Assembly: GCA_030652345.1 (NCBI GenBank)
Contig: JAUSAU010000002.1
Location: 8,830-72,829 of the forward strand
Reading direction: 5' to 3'
Source of the DNA: Coriobacteriia bacterium
Lineage (GTDB): Bacteria; Actinomycetota; Coriobacteriia; Anaerosomatales; PALSA-660
Length of the DNA: 64,000 bases
Notes under the pieces: generated by a model
What the model saw: the letters and a program-made list of their open reading frames with translations, nothing else
Databases searched by the model: none
Told to the model about the DNA's origin: nothing
Shown here: in pieces, positions 8,997 through 18,093 of the stretch
Layout of the letters: each line of letters opens with the position of its first letter
Numbering within the stretch: the stretch's first letter is position 1
Position numbers and translations under genes: made by a program

Positions 8997-10433
8997 ATGG
9001 AGGGGACGGGACGATCGCCGATCCGGCGGTTGCTCGACGGTGTCGTCGAGCCCGCGGCGTCCGTGCGCCGTCCCGAGGACCGCAGCACCGCCCGCCTGAT
9101 CGCGTCCATGATCATCGGACCGGCGGCTCTGGCGGTCGCCGCGCTCGCGGCGTGGGCCCTGACCGGGCCGGGAGCGGTCATCGCGAACGTCGAGGTGGTG
9201 GTGATCGGCGCCGCCCTGCCGTTCTTCGCCGCGGCCTTCATGCTCTGCCGACGCGGCCGCAACCGAATGGCGGTCTGGATCCTTGTGGTGGCGTCATCCT
9301 GCACGGTCTTCGCCCTGCAGGTATCGGCGCTGCTCGGATACAACCCGCTGTACAAACCGCACGACGCCGTCGTGCTCGTCTTCCTCGTGGTGCCCGTCGT
9401 GCTCGCCGGAACGGTGCTGTCCCGCAGGGAGACCGTCCTCATCGCCGTGGCCGAGGTCGCTGCCATCCTGCTCGTACCGATCGCGATGCCGGTAGTCACC
9501 TACGAACTCCTCGTCGGAGGGCCGGTCCTTCTCGTCACCGTGGTGTCCATCCTCACGGTCTCCTTCTCCGCCTACCGCGAACGGATCGAGCACCTCCGAC
9601 GTGCCGAACTCGTGGCTGAGATAGCGGAGCGCCGGACCGCCGAGATGGAACTCGGCCGCCATCGCGACGAGCTCGAGGTACTGGTCCGGGAGCGGACGGT
9701 GGGCCTCGAGCGGGCGATGGACGAACTCCTCGAGGCGAACGAGGCGAAGAGCCGCTTCCTCGCGAACATGAGCCACGAGCTGCGGACGCCGCTGAACTCG
9801 ATCATCGGTTTCACCGGCGTCATGCGCCAGCGCCTCGCGGGACCGCTCACCGAGGAGCAGTCGCGTCAGCTCGGCATGGTCGACCGGTCGTCGCGGCACC
9901 TGCTGGGCCTCATCAATCAACTGCTCGACCTGGCGCGCATCGAGGCCGGCGCCGAGACGTTCGACCCTGAGACGTTCGCCGTCGCCGACCTCCTCGATGA
10001 GGTGGGAGACGTGATCGGGCCGCTCGCCGATGTGAAGGGCCTGTCGATCACCGTCGATCACGGTCCGCTCGGTGACCACGGCTACATCACCTCGGACCGC
10101 GGGAAGGTGCGCCAGATACTGCTCAACCTCACGGGGAACGCGGTGAAGTTCACCGAGCGCGGTGGAGTCACGCTCGCCGCCACACCCTATGGTGACCTGG
10201 TGCTCTTCACCGTCAGCGACTCGGGCATCGGCATCCCTGACGACGAGATCGCCCACATCTTCGACGAGTACCGGCAGGTGATCGGCGCCGAGGGCGGCAA
10301 GCCCATCGGGACGGGCCTCGGGCTCACGGTCTCTCGCCGTCTCGCGGTGCTGCTGGGGGGCGATATCGAGGTGGAGAGCGAGGTCGGCGTCGGCTCCCGA
10401 TTCCTGGTGACGGTGGCCACGAAGTGCGGGTGA
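8997..10433 (+). CDS. Membrane histidine kinase
   Basis: A 478-residue kinase. The N-terminal third has about six TM helices (residues 35-195) with only short loops, so the input is probably sensed in the membrane. A coiled-coil linker follows (RRAELVAEIAERRTAEMELG), then HisKA with [14 protein letters not shown] (His near residue 260), and the HATPase with N box LNLTGNAVKF, DSGIGIP and GTGLGLTVSRRLA. ATG at 8997 has a GGAAGAGAAGGACGGAG leader. No response regulator is adjacent; the single receivers elsewhere in the window are candidate partners. Confidence 0.9.
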   Translation: MEGTGRSPIRRLLDGVVEPAASVRRPEDRSTARLIASMIIGPAALAVAALAAWALTGPGAVIANVEVVVIGAALPFFAAAFMLCRRGRNRMAVWILVVASSCTVFALQVSALLGYNPLYKPHDAVVLVFLVVPVVLAGTVLSRRETVLIAVAEVAAILLVPIAMPVVTYELLVGGPVLLVTVVSILTVSFSAYRERIEHLRRAELVAEIAERRTAEMELGRHRDELEVLVRERTVGLERAMDELLEANEAKSRFLANMSHELRTPLNSIIGFTGVMRQRLAGPLTEEQSRQLGMVDRSSRHLLGLINQLLDLARIEAGAETFDPETFAVADLLDEVGDVIGPLADVKGLSITVDHGPLGDHGYITSDRGKVRQILLNLTGNAVKFTERGGVTLAATPYGDLVLFTVSDSGIGIPDDEIAHIFDEYRQVIGAEGGKPIGTGLGLTVSRRLAVLLGGDIEVESEVGVGSRFLVTVATKCG

Positions 10434-10450
10434 GCGCGATCGTCAGCGTC

Positions 10451-11707
10451 CTACCGGACGACCACCCGGGCAGCGCGTGACAGCGAGGGCCTCCGACCGA
10501 GATCGCCGGCGAAGCGCGCGCGATAGTAGTAGGTACCGCGGACCCGCAGGCGCGTCGTGATGCGCCACGACCCTGAGGACGCCGTCCGAACGGTGGCCGC
10601 ACGGACCCAGACGCGGCTTCCGGGGCGACGCACCTCGATGGAGACCGGCGAGCGGTAGCGCCCCGGCCGGAGCACACCGGCGAGCGTGAAGGACCGCGAG
10701 CGATACACCGTGCGCCTGCTCGGGGAGATCGTCATCAACGGCGCGGTCTTGTTGAGCCAACCCGTTCCGGAGGATCCGGCGACGAACGCCTGGACGCTGC
10801 TCGCACACGTGTCGATGCGCCAGGCCCGGTCGCTGTTGACGTGGAACCAGCCGATCCCGAGAAGCAGCGGGAACTTCACCGGGACGACGCGGAACATCTC
10901 GGCGATCCATCCGGCCTTGTCGCCGCTGGTCGCGCAGCCGGTCTCGGCGACGAACATGGGCTTGTCTGAGATCGCCCGGAGCTGCGCATACGCGGGAGCG
11001 AAGAGGCTCTCGAACGACCGCCATTTCATGTTGGGGTCCTTCGGGTCCGGCCCGAAGTTGTAGCCGTCGAGCGCCATGTAGTCGACGTAGGCGTCGCCGG
11101 GCCAGTAGGTCGCGATAGCGTTGTCGGGGCGCTTGTCGACCGACGGGATGCTCTCGATGTTCGGGCACCAGACGAACTTCACGTTCGTCGCCCCCTCGGC
11201 ATCGAAGATCTCCCAGATGTGGCGCCAGGCCGGGACGAAGTCCGCGGGTGTATTCGTCTCGGCCGTCCCGCCCCACGTATACCAGTTGCCGTTCATCTCG
11301 TGGAGCGGACGGAGCCAGACCTCGCGCCCGAAGGCGGCCGCCTCGCGCGCATACGAGCGCAGGTACGCGTCACATCGGCCGTTCGCGATGTCCCGGAGCG
11401 TGATCGGCGCACCGGTGGAGCCCTTGAACTCGAGCGTGATGAGCGGCATCGCTCCGTGAGCGATGACGGCGCTCGCCTCGTCGGAGGTGAAGCCCTCCTC
11501 GAAGTTCTGGAAGTAGTTCCTCACGCCGGCGCGCAGGGCGACCTTGGACTCGAGCGCGGCAAGGTCGGATGTGTCAGCCGGGGCGCCCGGGATGTAGAAG
11601 CCGACCCAGCGTTTGGTCGGCGCCGTGACCTCTGCCGCGGACGCGACCGTCGCGGTGCCTGACGGCGCGACGAGCGCGCACGCCAGCACGGCGGTTGCGA
11701 TCCTCAT
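10451..11707 (-). CDS. Secreted GH26-like glycoside hydrolase with C-terminal Ig-like domain
   Basis: A 418-residue protein with signal peptide (MRIATAVLACALVAPSGTAT). The catalytic domain spans about 35-320 and resembles beta-mannanases of family GH26. LRPLHEMNGNWYTWGG carries the likely acid/base Glu and FVAETGC the likely nucleophile Glu. The last 100 residues are Arg/Ser/Val-rich and look like an Ig-like beta domain (for example TYYYRARFAGDLG). The start at ATG 11707 has a weak ribosome-binding site and the frame is open to 11800. The substrate (mannan or another beta-glycan) is inferred from the fold only. Confidence 0.75.
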   Translation of the reverse strand: MRIATAVLACALVAPSGTATVASAAEVTAPTKRWVGFYIPGAPADTSDLAALESKVALRAGVRNYFQNFEEGFTSDEASAVIAHGAMPLITLEFKGSTGAPITLRDIANGRCDAYLRSYAREAAAFGREVWLRPLHEMNGNWYTWGGTAETNTPADFVPAWRHIWEIFDAEGATNVKFVWCPNIESIPSVDKRPDNAIATYWPGDAYVDYMALDGYNFGPDPKDPNMKWRSFESLFAPAYAQLRAISDKPMFVAETGCATSGDKAGWIAEMFRVVPVKFPLLLGIGWFHVNSDRAWRIDTCASSVQAFVAGSSGTGWLNKTAPLMTISPSRRTVYRSRSFTLAGVLRPGRYRSPVSIEVRRPGSRVWVRAATVRTASSGSWRITTRLRVRGTYYYRARFAGDLGRRPSLSRAARVVVR

Positions 11708-11812
11708 GGCCACGCGGTTGAGCGTCACGTCCTTGGGCTTCCCTGCGGCGACCGGCGTTGACGCGGTCAGGATACCACCGTGGGATGAGGATGCTCTCAC
11801 GTCGCAGGCGGA

Positions 11813-13279
11813 TCAGGCCTTCGGCGCGCCCATGCCCGGCATGCCGTGCGGCATCTCCTCGCCGAGGAAGTCGAACCGGTCGCCGTAGTCCTTCATCATC
11901 TGCTCGAACGCGCTCATCATGTAGCGGCGCTTGAAGCCGTCCGGCAGGTCGGCCACTTCCTTCATCTTCTGGCCGTAGAAGGTCATGTAGCACTTGGCGA
12001 GCGCGCGATAGACGTCGTCGAGCGACATCTCGTACGGCTCGATGATCGGCGTCATGAGGTTGTACTTCGAGTAGTCGAAGACGCGGATCCGGTCCTTCAT
12101 CTCCTCGTGGAGCGGCGTGAACGGCATCGGCGTGATGACCGGGAAGACCGCGATGTCGGGGTTGAGCCGCACCGCTTCCGCCGCGGTCTTGGCGATGGTC
12201 TCCCATGTCTCGTTCGGAAATCCGATCATGAACGACGCCTCGGTCATGATGTCGTGCTCGCGCAGGAGATCGATCGCGCGCTTGTTCATGTCGACATCGG
12301 TGCCCTTGTTGAGACTCGAGAGCATCTCGTCGGAGCTGCTCTCCGCACCGAGGTACATGTGGATGATGCCGGCGGCCTTGTACTTGGGCAGCAGGTCCTC
12401 GTCGCGGATGATGTCCTCGACGCGCGTCTCCATCAGCAGGTGGACGTCGAGGTCCGCCTCGATGAGCAGGTCGAGCTGCTGCTCCCAGCGGTCGCGCTCG
12501 TTGGTCGGATACGGGTCGATGAGGGTGATGAACTCGACCTCGTACTGCTCGACGAGCAGCCGGATCTCCTCGACGACCTTGCGCGGGTCGCGCGCGCGCC
12601 AATCCCCGCGCCAGAACTTGCGGTGCGAACAGAACGAGCAGCCCATCATGCAGCCGCGGGTCGTCAGGATGGACGCCATCCGGCCCCAGGGCTCGATGTT
12701 GTAGTGGTACAGGCTCCAGTCGAGCAGGTGCCACGCCGGAGTGTAGGAATCCAGATCCGCGATATGCGGGCGCATCGGCGTGGCGACGATCGACTCCCCG
12801 TCCCGGTACGCGACGCCCTCGACGGTGGTCGCGGTGCCGTCGGCGATCCCCGCCAGCAGCGCCGGGAGCGTCTCCTCCATCTCGCCCCGGAGCACGTAGT
12901 CGACCGCGCAGTCGGGCGCGGACAGGATCTCGTCGTAGAGGAACGTGGGATGCGGTCCGCCGATGATGGTCACGATGCCGGCCGAGACCTGCTTCGCGAT
13001 GGCCAGGGTCTGCAGCGCAGCCGGAACGGTGGCGGTACTGATCGCACCCGAGACCGGGAGGTAGTCGAGCGACACGACGACGTCAGGCGCGTACGACGCG
13101 ATCTCGGCGCGTACGTCGTCGAAGGAGAAGCCGTTGTTCATCGCGTCGCACAGCCGCGCCTCGTGCCCCGCGTCGAGCGCAGCGCCGGCGAGGTAGGCGA
13201 GCTGGAGAGGCGGCCACGTCCCGATGACCTGGACGCCCCAGCAACGATACGGCGGCGCGATGAAGAGTACCTTTGCCAT
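11813..13279 (-). CDS. B12-binding radical SAM enzyme
   Basis: A 488-residue protein with an N-terminal cobalamin-binding Rossmann domain (VLFIAPPYRCWGVQ; IGGPHPTFLYDEIL; about residues 1-150) and a radical SAM core opened by TRGCMMGCSFCSHRKFW, which holds the CxxxCxxC cluster at about 208-215. A C-terminal extension follows (to MPHGMPGMGAPKA). The architecture is that of the BchE/P-methylase/HpnP-like class, which methylates or rearranges unactivated carbons under anaerobic conditions. The substrate is not evident. The GH26-like gene follows after about 105 bases on the same strand, and a lipoprotein gene is divergent. Confidence 0.85.
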   Translation of the reverse strand: MAKVLFIAPPYRCWGVQVIGTWPPLQLAYLAGAALDAGHEARLCDAMNNGFSFDDVRAEIASYAPDVVVSLDYLPVSGAISTATVPAALQTLAIAKQVSAGIVTIIGGPHPTFLYDEILSAPDCAVDYVLRGEMEETLPALLAGIADGTATTVEGVAYRDGESIVATPMRPHIADLDSYTPAWHLLDWSLYHYNIEPWGRMASILTTRGCMMGCSFCSHRKFWRGDWRARDPRKVVEEIRLLVEQYEVEFITLIDPYPTNERDRWEQQLDLLIEADLDVHLLMETRVEDIIRDEDLLPKYKAAGIIHMYLGAESSSDEMLSSLNKGTDVDMNKRAIDLLREHDIMTEASFMIGFPNETWETIAKTAAEAVRLNPDIAVFPVITPMPFTPLHEEMKDRIRVFDYSKYNLMTPIIEPYEMSLDDVYRALAKCYMTFYGQKMKEVADLPDGFKRRYMMSAFEQMMKDYGDRFDFLGEEMPHGMPGMGAPKA

Positions 13280-13316
13280 CGATGTCTCACTCTCGCGTTA
13301 CGAATATGGATCCACA

Positions 13317-13337
13317 CGGCCCCGGTGTCGGGGGCCG
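13317..13337. repeat. Inverted repeat in divergent intergenic region
   Basis: CGGCCCC (13317-13323) and GGGGCCG (13331-13337) form a perfect 7-bp stem with a 7-base loop. It lies between the divergent radical SAM gene and the lipoprotein gene. It could be a hairpin or an operator half-site pair. I see no clear promoter hexamers beside it. Confidence 0.35.
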
Positions 13338-13443
13338 AACAGTAGCATCGGCGTCATATGAGTTTATCTCACTCCGCAAGTGGGATGCCGCGCCCCCCGC
13401 CGGGGTACGAATCCAGCACACGCCTGCGAAGGAGCTGAGCGAC

Positions 13444-14724
13444 ATGACGGTCCACTGGGACGGTAGACGCGGACGCAAGGCCCTCCCGCTCGGCTTGGCT
13501 CTCCTCGGCGCGCTTGCCATGACGCTCGGACTGACCGCGTGCGTATTCCCCCGGATCGGCCCACGCACTTCCGGAGAGCAGACGACGTACGCCGCTCCTG
13601 ATCCAGTCGACATCACCGTCAGGACCGACGCGAAGCGCGCCGCGAGCGCGGTCGTCTCGTCCGCGGGCGGAAGCGTATCGGCGCTCGGTGCGGACGGCAC
13701 GAAGTTCACCCTCACCTTCCCGAAGGGCGCCATACAGGGCGCCGAGAAGATCACTCTGACGCCCGTCTCGACGGCCGACGGGCTTCCCTTCAGCGGCGGT
13801 CTGACGGGTGCCGTGCAGCTGGCGCCGGAGGGACTGCGACTGTTCGCTCCCGCGATACTGCGCATCGAGTCGCCCAAGACCACAGCGGCCAAGGGATTCG
13901 AGACAGTGGCGTTCGCCTACCACGAGAACGGCAAGGGGCTCTACCTGACCCCGGCGGAGGTCAAGAACGGTGCGCTGAGCATGGAGGTATGGCACTTCAG
14001 CGGAGGTGGCGGCGCGCAGGCGACCCCGACCGAGGTCCAGACCCAGCAGACGCAGCACGTGCCCTCGATCGCCGAGGACGCTTCCACACAGCGGATACGC
14101 GAGTACATCGGACGCCAGCGCGACGCCGAGATGACCGGCCAGGAGCCGGACCCGAACCTCCCCAACCAGATCCAGGACTACCTGCAAGAGTCCTACGACA
14201 GCGACGTCGGGCCCGCGCTTCCCGTCGCACTGAAGGATTGCAGCAAGGCGAAGCCCATCATGTCTCGGGCGCTCGAATGGTCCAGACGGGTGCAGATGAT
14301 GCTCATCGGGGGTGACCCCGCCAAGACCGCCAAGCTCTTGGCGTTGTGCGACGACATCAGGGACACCTACGAGAAGGTCAAGAAGAAGTGCTGGAGCGGA
14401 TACCGTGCGACCGGCTCCTTCGGGGAGGGCACGTTCTCGGGCACGATAGCCTCGCTCGAGAAACCGTTCGTCCTCACGATCACCGCTCCCGGCGCCGAGA
14501 CGCAGCTCACGTTCACGCCCTCCGGACCCGAGGCCGGCACCTTCAAGATCGACGGCCACGCGCAGGGCGGCGCGGTCTTCAGCGGGAGCGGCACCTACAC
14601 AGTCAAGGACGCGGGCACGACGTCACCAACACTGATCACCAATGATGCGGGGAAGACCACGGCTCCCGGCAGGACGTTCAGTTGGGGGCACAACGTGCCC
14701 ATCCCCCTGGTAACTGCCGAGTAG
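13444..14724 (+). CDS. Lipoprotein with ZU5-like domain
   Basis: A 426-residue lipoprotein. The signal sequence ends in LGLTAC, a clear lipobox. Residues 60-170 (SAGGSVSALGADGTKFTLTF, then PKGAI and later GLTGAVQLAPEGLRLF) follow the ZU5-like pattern found in bacterial surface proteins. The middle is polar and helical with two Cys, and the C-terminal 80 residues are beta-rich with repeated Gly/Thr. ATG at 13444 has a GAAGGAGC site. The function is unknown; it probably sits on the outer face of the cytoplasmic membrane. Confidence 0.7.
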   Translation: MTVHWDGRRGRKALPLGLALLGALAMTLGLTACVFPRIGPRTSGEQTTYAAPDPVDITVRTDAKRAASAVVSSAGGSVSALGADGTKFTLTFPKGAIQGAEKITLTPVSTADGLPFSGGLTGAVQLAPEGLRLFAPAILRIESPKTTAAKGFETVAFAYHENGKGLYLTPAEVKNGALSMEVWHFSGGGGAQATPTEVQTQQTQHVPSIAEDASTQRIREYIGRQRDAEMTGQEPDPNLPNQIQDYLQESYDSDVGPALPVALKDCSKAKPIMSRALEWSRRVQMMLIGGDPAKTAKLLALCDDIRDTYEKVKKKCWSGYRATGSFGEGTFSGTIASLEKPFVLTITAPGAETQLTFTPSGPEAGTFKIDGHAQGGAVFSGSGTYTVKDAGTTSPTLITNDAGKTTAPGRTFSWGHNVPIPLVTAE

Positions 14725-14777
14725 CGTCCGGGGACAGAGCTACACACATGCGGGGCTCGGCGCCCGGCAGAGCGTGG

Positions 14778-15866
14778 CTACCGCTTCCCCGTGGCCCAGT
14801 GGGTCTGACACGCCATCACGAGCCGGGTCATCAGGTTGTACGAAAGGGAGCGCTTCTTGATCTGGTTGACGGTGCCGGAGATGTAGAGGTCGAGCTTCGG
14901 CACGTGGTAGAGGACCGCACCCGACGCCCCCGAGTGGCCCACCATCGGTGGCACCTCGGTGAACAGGGTGTAGTAGCGCGGGAGTGCGAATCGCATCACG
15001 CCGACGCCGTACTCGAGCGGCGGGAAGATCGGCCTCCAGTCGCGCAGCATCTCGTCCAGATACGCAGCCGGGAACAGCCGGCCGTCCATGAAGGCTCTCA
15101 GGAACGCGATGCCATCAGCGGTGGTCGAGACGATGCCGCCATCGGCCCGGACGGACGCCATAGCAAGCGGGATCGTCACCGGCTTCGTGCCGTAGAGCAT
15201 CGTGTCGACCTCTCCATAGCGATCGAGCGTCTCGCGCGTGAAGGGGTACGTCCGCCGCAGGCCGAGCGGCTCGAGGATCCGGCGTCGGAGCGCCTCTTCG
15301 TAGGCGACCCCATCCACCGCCTCGACGACCGCACCGAGCAGCTGATAATTGGTGTCGGAGTAGAACGCCTTGCCCGGGCTCGACGGCGGGAACTGCGGCG
15401 TCAGCCCCCGCGCGATGCGCAGCACATCAGCGAAGTCCCACCCGAAGTCATCGCGCAGGGCGTCCCCGATCTGGGTGGAGCCGTCCGCCCGACGCTGCTC
15501 GAAGTAGTCCCCGATGCCGGAGGTGTGCGCGAGCAGTTCTCTCACGGTGATTCGCTCACTCGAGTCGACGCCCTGCAGCACGTGGAGACCCGCCATGACG
15601 CCGGGTCCGAGGTAGTGCGCCGCAGGCGTGTCGAGGTCGAGACGCCCCTCCGAGCGCAGCTGCATGACCAGGGCCGTCACGTACAGTTTCGTGGTGCTGG
15701 CGATGAAGTACTGCGGGGAGTGATCGGCGGAGTCCCACTCCCATTCCCAGCCCCGGCTCGGCGACGCGAGGGCGAAACTCACCCCGTTGGTGTCGGGACG
15801 GGCGTCGTAGGCGCCGAGTGTCTTGGCGAGGCGCCGCTCGAGCTCGGCTTGATCCGCAACCTGCAT
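14778..15866 (-). CDS. Class C beta-lactamase-fold serine hydrolase
   Basis: A 362-residue member of the beta-lactamase/esterase VIII/D-alanyl carboxypeptidase fold. The nucleophile motif is SxxK in IASTTKLYV (near residue 57). The Tyr motif appears as YSDTNYQLLG, where the usual YxN has Asp before the Asn, and the third box is HSGASGA. No signal peptide is evident, so it is probably cytoplasmic. ATG at 15866 has a GGAGGGCAGGG leader. The substrate is unknown; it need not act on beta-lactams. The 250 bases between it and the tRNA terminator hold no gene I can support. Confidence 0.8.
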   Translation of the reverse strand: MQVADQAELERRLAKTLGAYDARPDTNGVSFALASPSRGWEWEWDSADHSPQYFIASTTKLYVTALVMQLRSEGRLDLDTPAAHYLGPGVMAGLHVLQGVDSSERITVRELLAHTSGIGDYFEQRRADGSTQIGDALRDDFGWDFADVLRIARGLTPQFPPSSPGKAFYSDTNYQLLGAVVEAVDGVAYEEALRRRILEPLGLRRTYPFTRETLDRYGEVDTMLYGTKPVTIPLAMASVRADGGIVSTTADGIAFLRAFMDGRLFPAAYLDEMLRDWRPIFPPLEYGVGVMRFALPRYYTLFTEVPPMVGHSGASGAVLYHVPKLDLYISGTVNQIKKRSLSYNLMTRLVMACQTHWATGKR

Positions 15867-16110
15867 CGGTCCCTGCCCTCCGCTCTGGTTCTCTCGGGCA
15901 TACGGTGTGGCGAACCGCCTGTCCCAGGCGCCGTTCTTCTTGAGCATTCCCGTCCACCGGGACTTCTGTGCTCCTCGGACGTCCTGTTCGCGGACTTCGA
16001 GTTCGGGATCCGTGCGCTCGCGCGCGGCCTTCTGGACTGCGCGAGACCACCCGCCACGCCGGGCGATACCGCCTGAGCAAGGCAGCACATCGACTCCGAC
16101 CGCAAAGAGA

Positions 16111-16139
16111 GCGACCCCATCCGCATCGGATGAGGTCGC
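16111..16139 (-). terminator. Terminator of tRNA-Leu
   Basis: A 13-bp stem with one mismatch (16111-16123 with 16127-16139) and a 3-base loop lies 12 bases past the tRNA 3' end. On the minus strand it is followed by TCTCTTTG. This is a good intrinsic terminator. Confidence 0.75.
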
Positions 16140-16151
16140 TGTTGAGTGCTG

Positions 16152-16237
16152 TGGTGCGGGTGAAAGGAGTTGAACCTTCACGGGGTTGCCCCCACATGGA
16201 CCTGAACCATGCGCGTCTGCCATTCCGCCACACCCGC
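16152..16237 (-). tRNA. tRNA-Leu(CAG), CCA encoded
   Basis: An 86-nt class II tRNA on the minus strand. The 7-bp acceptor stem GCGGGTG/CACCCGC, discriminator A and genomic CCA (16152-16154) are present. The anticodon arm ATGG-TTCAGGT-CCAT gives anticodon CAG. The long variable arm GTGGGGGCAACCCCGTG and TTCAACTC T-loop fit tRNA-Leu. Confidence 0.95.
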
Positions 16238-16251
16238 GTGCGCGAGAGAGG

Positions 16252-16281
16252 ATAGTAGCACCCGCAGGTCGCGAGCGGCAA
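16252..16281 (-). promoter_or_regulatory. Promoter of tRNA-Leu
   Basis: On the minus strand, TTGCCG (16281-16276) and TACTAT (16257-16252) are spaced by 18 bases. The -10 lies 14 bases before the mature tRNA 5' end. Confidence 0.6.
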
Positions 16282-16355
16282 ATGCCGATGACGCGATCGA
16301 CCGGGACGCGGCATTCCACCGGGCGCGGCCACCGAGCGCTAGAATCGAGCAGGAA

Positions 16356-18092
16356 ATGGCTCGGCGACCCGGCGGGAGGCGCGTGGACGAGGGGTTGATC
16401 CTTGGGCGATACCGGCTCCTCACCGAACTCGGTGAGGGCGGCCACGGCACCGTCGACCTCGCGTTCGACACGAAGATGGCGCGTCGCGTCGCCATCAAGC
16501 GGATCCCGATCACGCACCGCGGCGTGGCGCTGCTCGAGGCGACGACCGGCCTGAAAGAGGCGCGGACGGCCGCCCTGCTCAACCACCCGAACATCATCAC
16601 GGTCCACGAGTGGGACACCGACTCCGACGAGGCGTTCCTCATCATGGAGCACGTCGACGGGGCCTCGCTCGCAGAGTTGCTCGATGCCTACGGGCCCTTC
16701 CGGGCCGACGAGGCGGCCGCGATCCTCGGCCCGGTCGCCGAGGCCCTCGCGTTCGCGCACGACAACGGCGTGCTGCATCTCGACCTCAAGCCCGAGAACG
16801 TCCTCGTGACGCGCGACGGACTCGTCAAGGTCGCGGACTTCGGCGTCGCATCGCTCACGAACGCCGCCGGCCAGGCGATCAGCGCCGGCGGCACGCTCGG
16901 CTACATGCCGCCGGAGCAGTTGCGCGGCTTGCCCGTGGACCCGCGCACGGACATCTGGGCACTGGGCGCGCTCACGTTCGAGGTGCTGACCGGGGCCGTG
17001 CCGCTCGCATCGGACTCGATCGAGGGTGCGCTGTACAAGGCGGAGCGCGTCGAGATCGCACCTCCCGGCGAGTTCGAACCATCGCTGCCCCGCGAGATCG
17101 ACGACCTGGTCATGGCGGCGCTCGAGCCTGATCCGGAGAGCCGTCCCGCCGACGTCTCGGAGTTCGCGGACGCGGTCCTCGCTTTGCTCGGCGACCCCGA
17201 GGAGGGGCGCTCGGCGCTCCGTGATCTGGTCGACGAGTTCACTGCCGAAGAAGAACCCGACGACGCCGAGGGCATCTCGCTGCTCCGTCTCGGGCTCTGG
17301 GACCGGCTCGCCACGCGGTCGGGCGCCGCCGAACGCGCTTTGACCGCTCTCGGCAGCGCCTACCTCGCGTGGATCGGCCTCGAGCCGCTCGGTTTCGGAC
17401 TCCCCGCCTCGCTCGGAGCTGTCGCCATCGCCGCCGCGGGCGGGTGGTTCGCACCGCCCCTCGGGCTCGCGGCGGGGCTCGTCCTGCTCGCTGCGGGTGG
17501 TTTCGCCGCCGGCCCGGTCGCCGGCATCGCGCTCGGCCTGGCCGGCGCGGTCTGGTGGATCGTGGTGTGCCGCGTGCGTCCGGGCGCGGGCGCCGCCCCC
17601 GGGTTCGCGCCGCTGGCGGGCATCTCCGGCACCGGCGCGGCGCTCCCGTTGCTCGTCGGCTTCTTCGTCGACGGAGTGTGGGCCGCCGGGGCCGCCGGGG
17701 CGGTGAGCGGGCTCGCGCTCGCACTGTTCGAGCAGGGTGCTGCGGGCGCAGGAGCGAACGCTTCGCCGCTCGCTCTGGTGTTCTCGCCTCTGTCGACCCT
17801 CGCCGTCACCGACTGGGGTTCGGCGGCCGTCCCGGTCGTCGCCACGACGCTCGGCTGGGGCGTCGCGGGCGTGCTCTCCTCGCTGGGCGCCGGTCGCGGG
17901 ACACGCGCCGGCGCGGCTGCGGGGACCGCCGGCGGCCTGCTCGTGATGGCGGCTGCGACGGGGCCGTGGATGACGGGCGGTTCACAGCTGCCGGTGATGA
18001 CGGTCGTCCGCTTGGCCATCGCACTTATACTGATGGTCGCGGTCATCGCACTGGGACCGCCACTGCAATCCGGCGAGAGCGCGGACGACTGA
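16356..18092 (+). CDS. Ser/Thr protein kinase with polytopic membrane C-terminus (PknA position)
   Basis: A 578-residue protein. The Hanks-type kinase occupies about 17-290: Gly loop LGEGGHGTVDLAF, catalytic Lys48 in VAIKR, HLDLKPENVLV with Asp143 (LD instead of the usual RD), DFGVASL and APE-like MPPEQL. HLD in place of HRD marks a non-RD kinase, so activation-loop control may differ from PknB. After an acidic linker, residues about 345-570 form roughly ten Ala/Gly/Leu-rich TM segments instead of a single anchor. A TAGAAT box at 16340-16345 places transcription start only a few bases before ATG 16356. GTG at 16383 with GGGAGG is the alternative start. It opens the operon that continues with fhaA two bases later. 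Confidence 0.85.
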   Translation: MARRPGGRRVDEGLILGRYRLLTELGEGGHGTVDLAFDTKMARRVAIKRIPITHRGVALLEATTGLKEARTAALLNHPNIITVHEWDTDSDEAFLIMEHVDGASLAELLDAYGPFRADEAAAILGPVAEALAFAHDNGVLHLDLKPENVLVTRDGLVKVADFGVASLTNAAGQAISAGGTLGYMPPEQLRGLPVDPRTDIWALGALTFEVLTGAVPLASDSIEGALYKAERVEIAPPGEFEPSLPREIDDLVMAALEPDPESRPADVSEFADAVLALLGDPEEGRSALRDLVDEFTAEEEPDDAEGISLLRLGLWDRLATRSGAAERALTALGSAYLAWIGLEPLGFGLPASLGAVAIAAAGGWFAPPLGLAAGLVLLAAGGFAAGPVAGIALGLAGAVWWIVVCRVRPGAGAAPGFAPLAGISGTGAALPLLVGFFVDGVWAAGAAGAVSGLALALFEQGAAGAGANASPLALVFSPLSTLAVTDWGSAAVPVVATTLGWGVAGVLSSLGAGRGTRAGAAAGTAGGLLVMAAATGPWMTGGSQLPVMTVVRLAIALILMVAVIALGPPLQSGESADD

Positions 18093-18093
18093 C

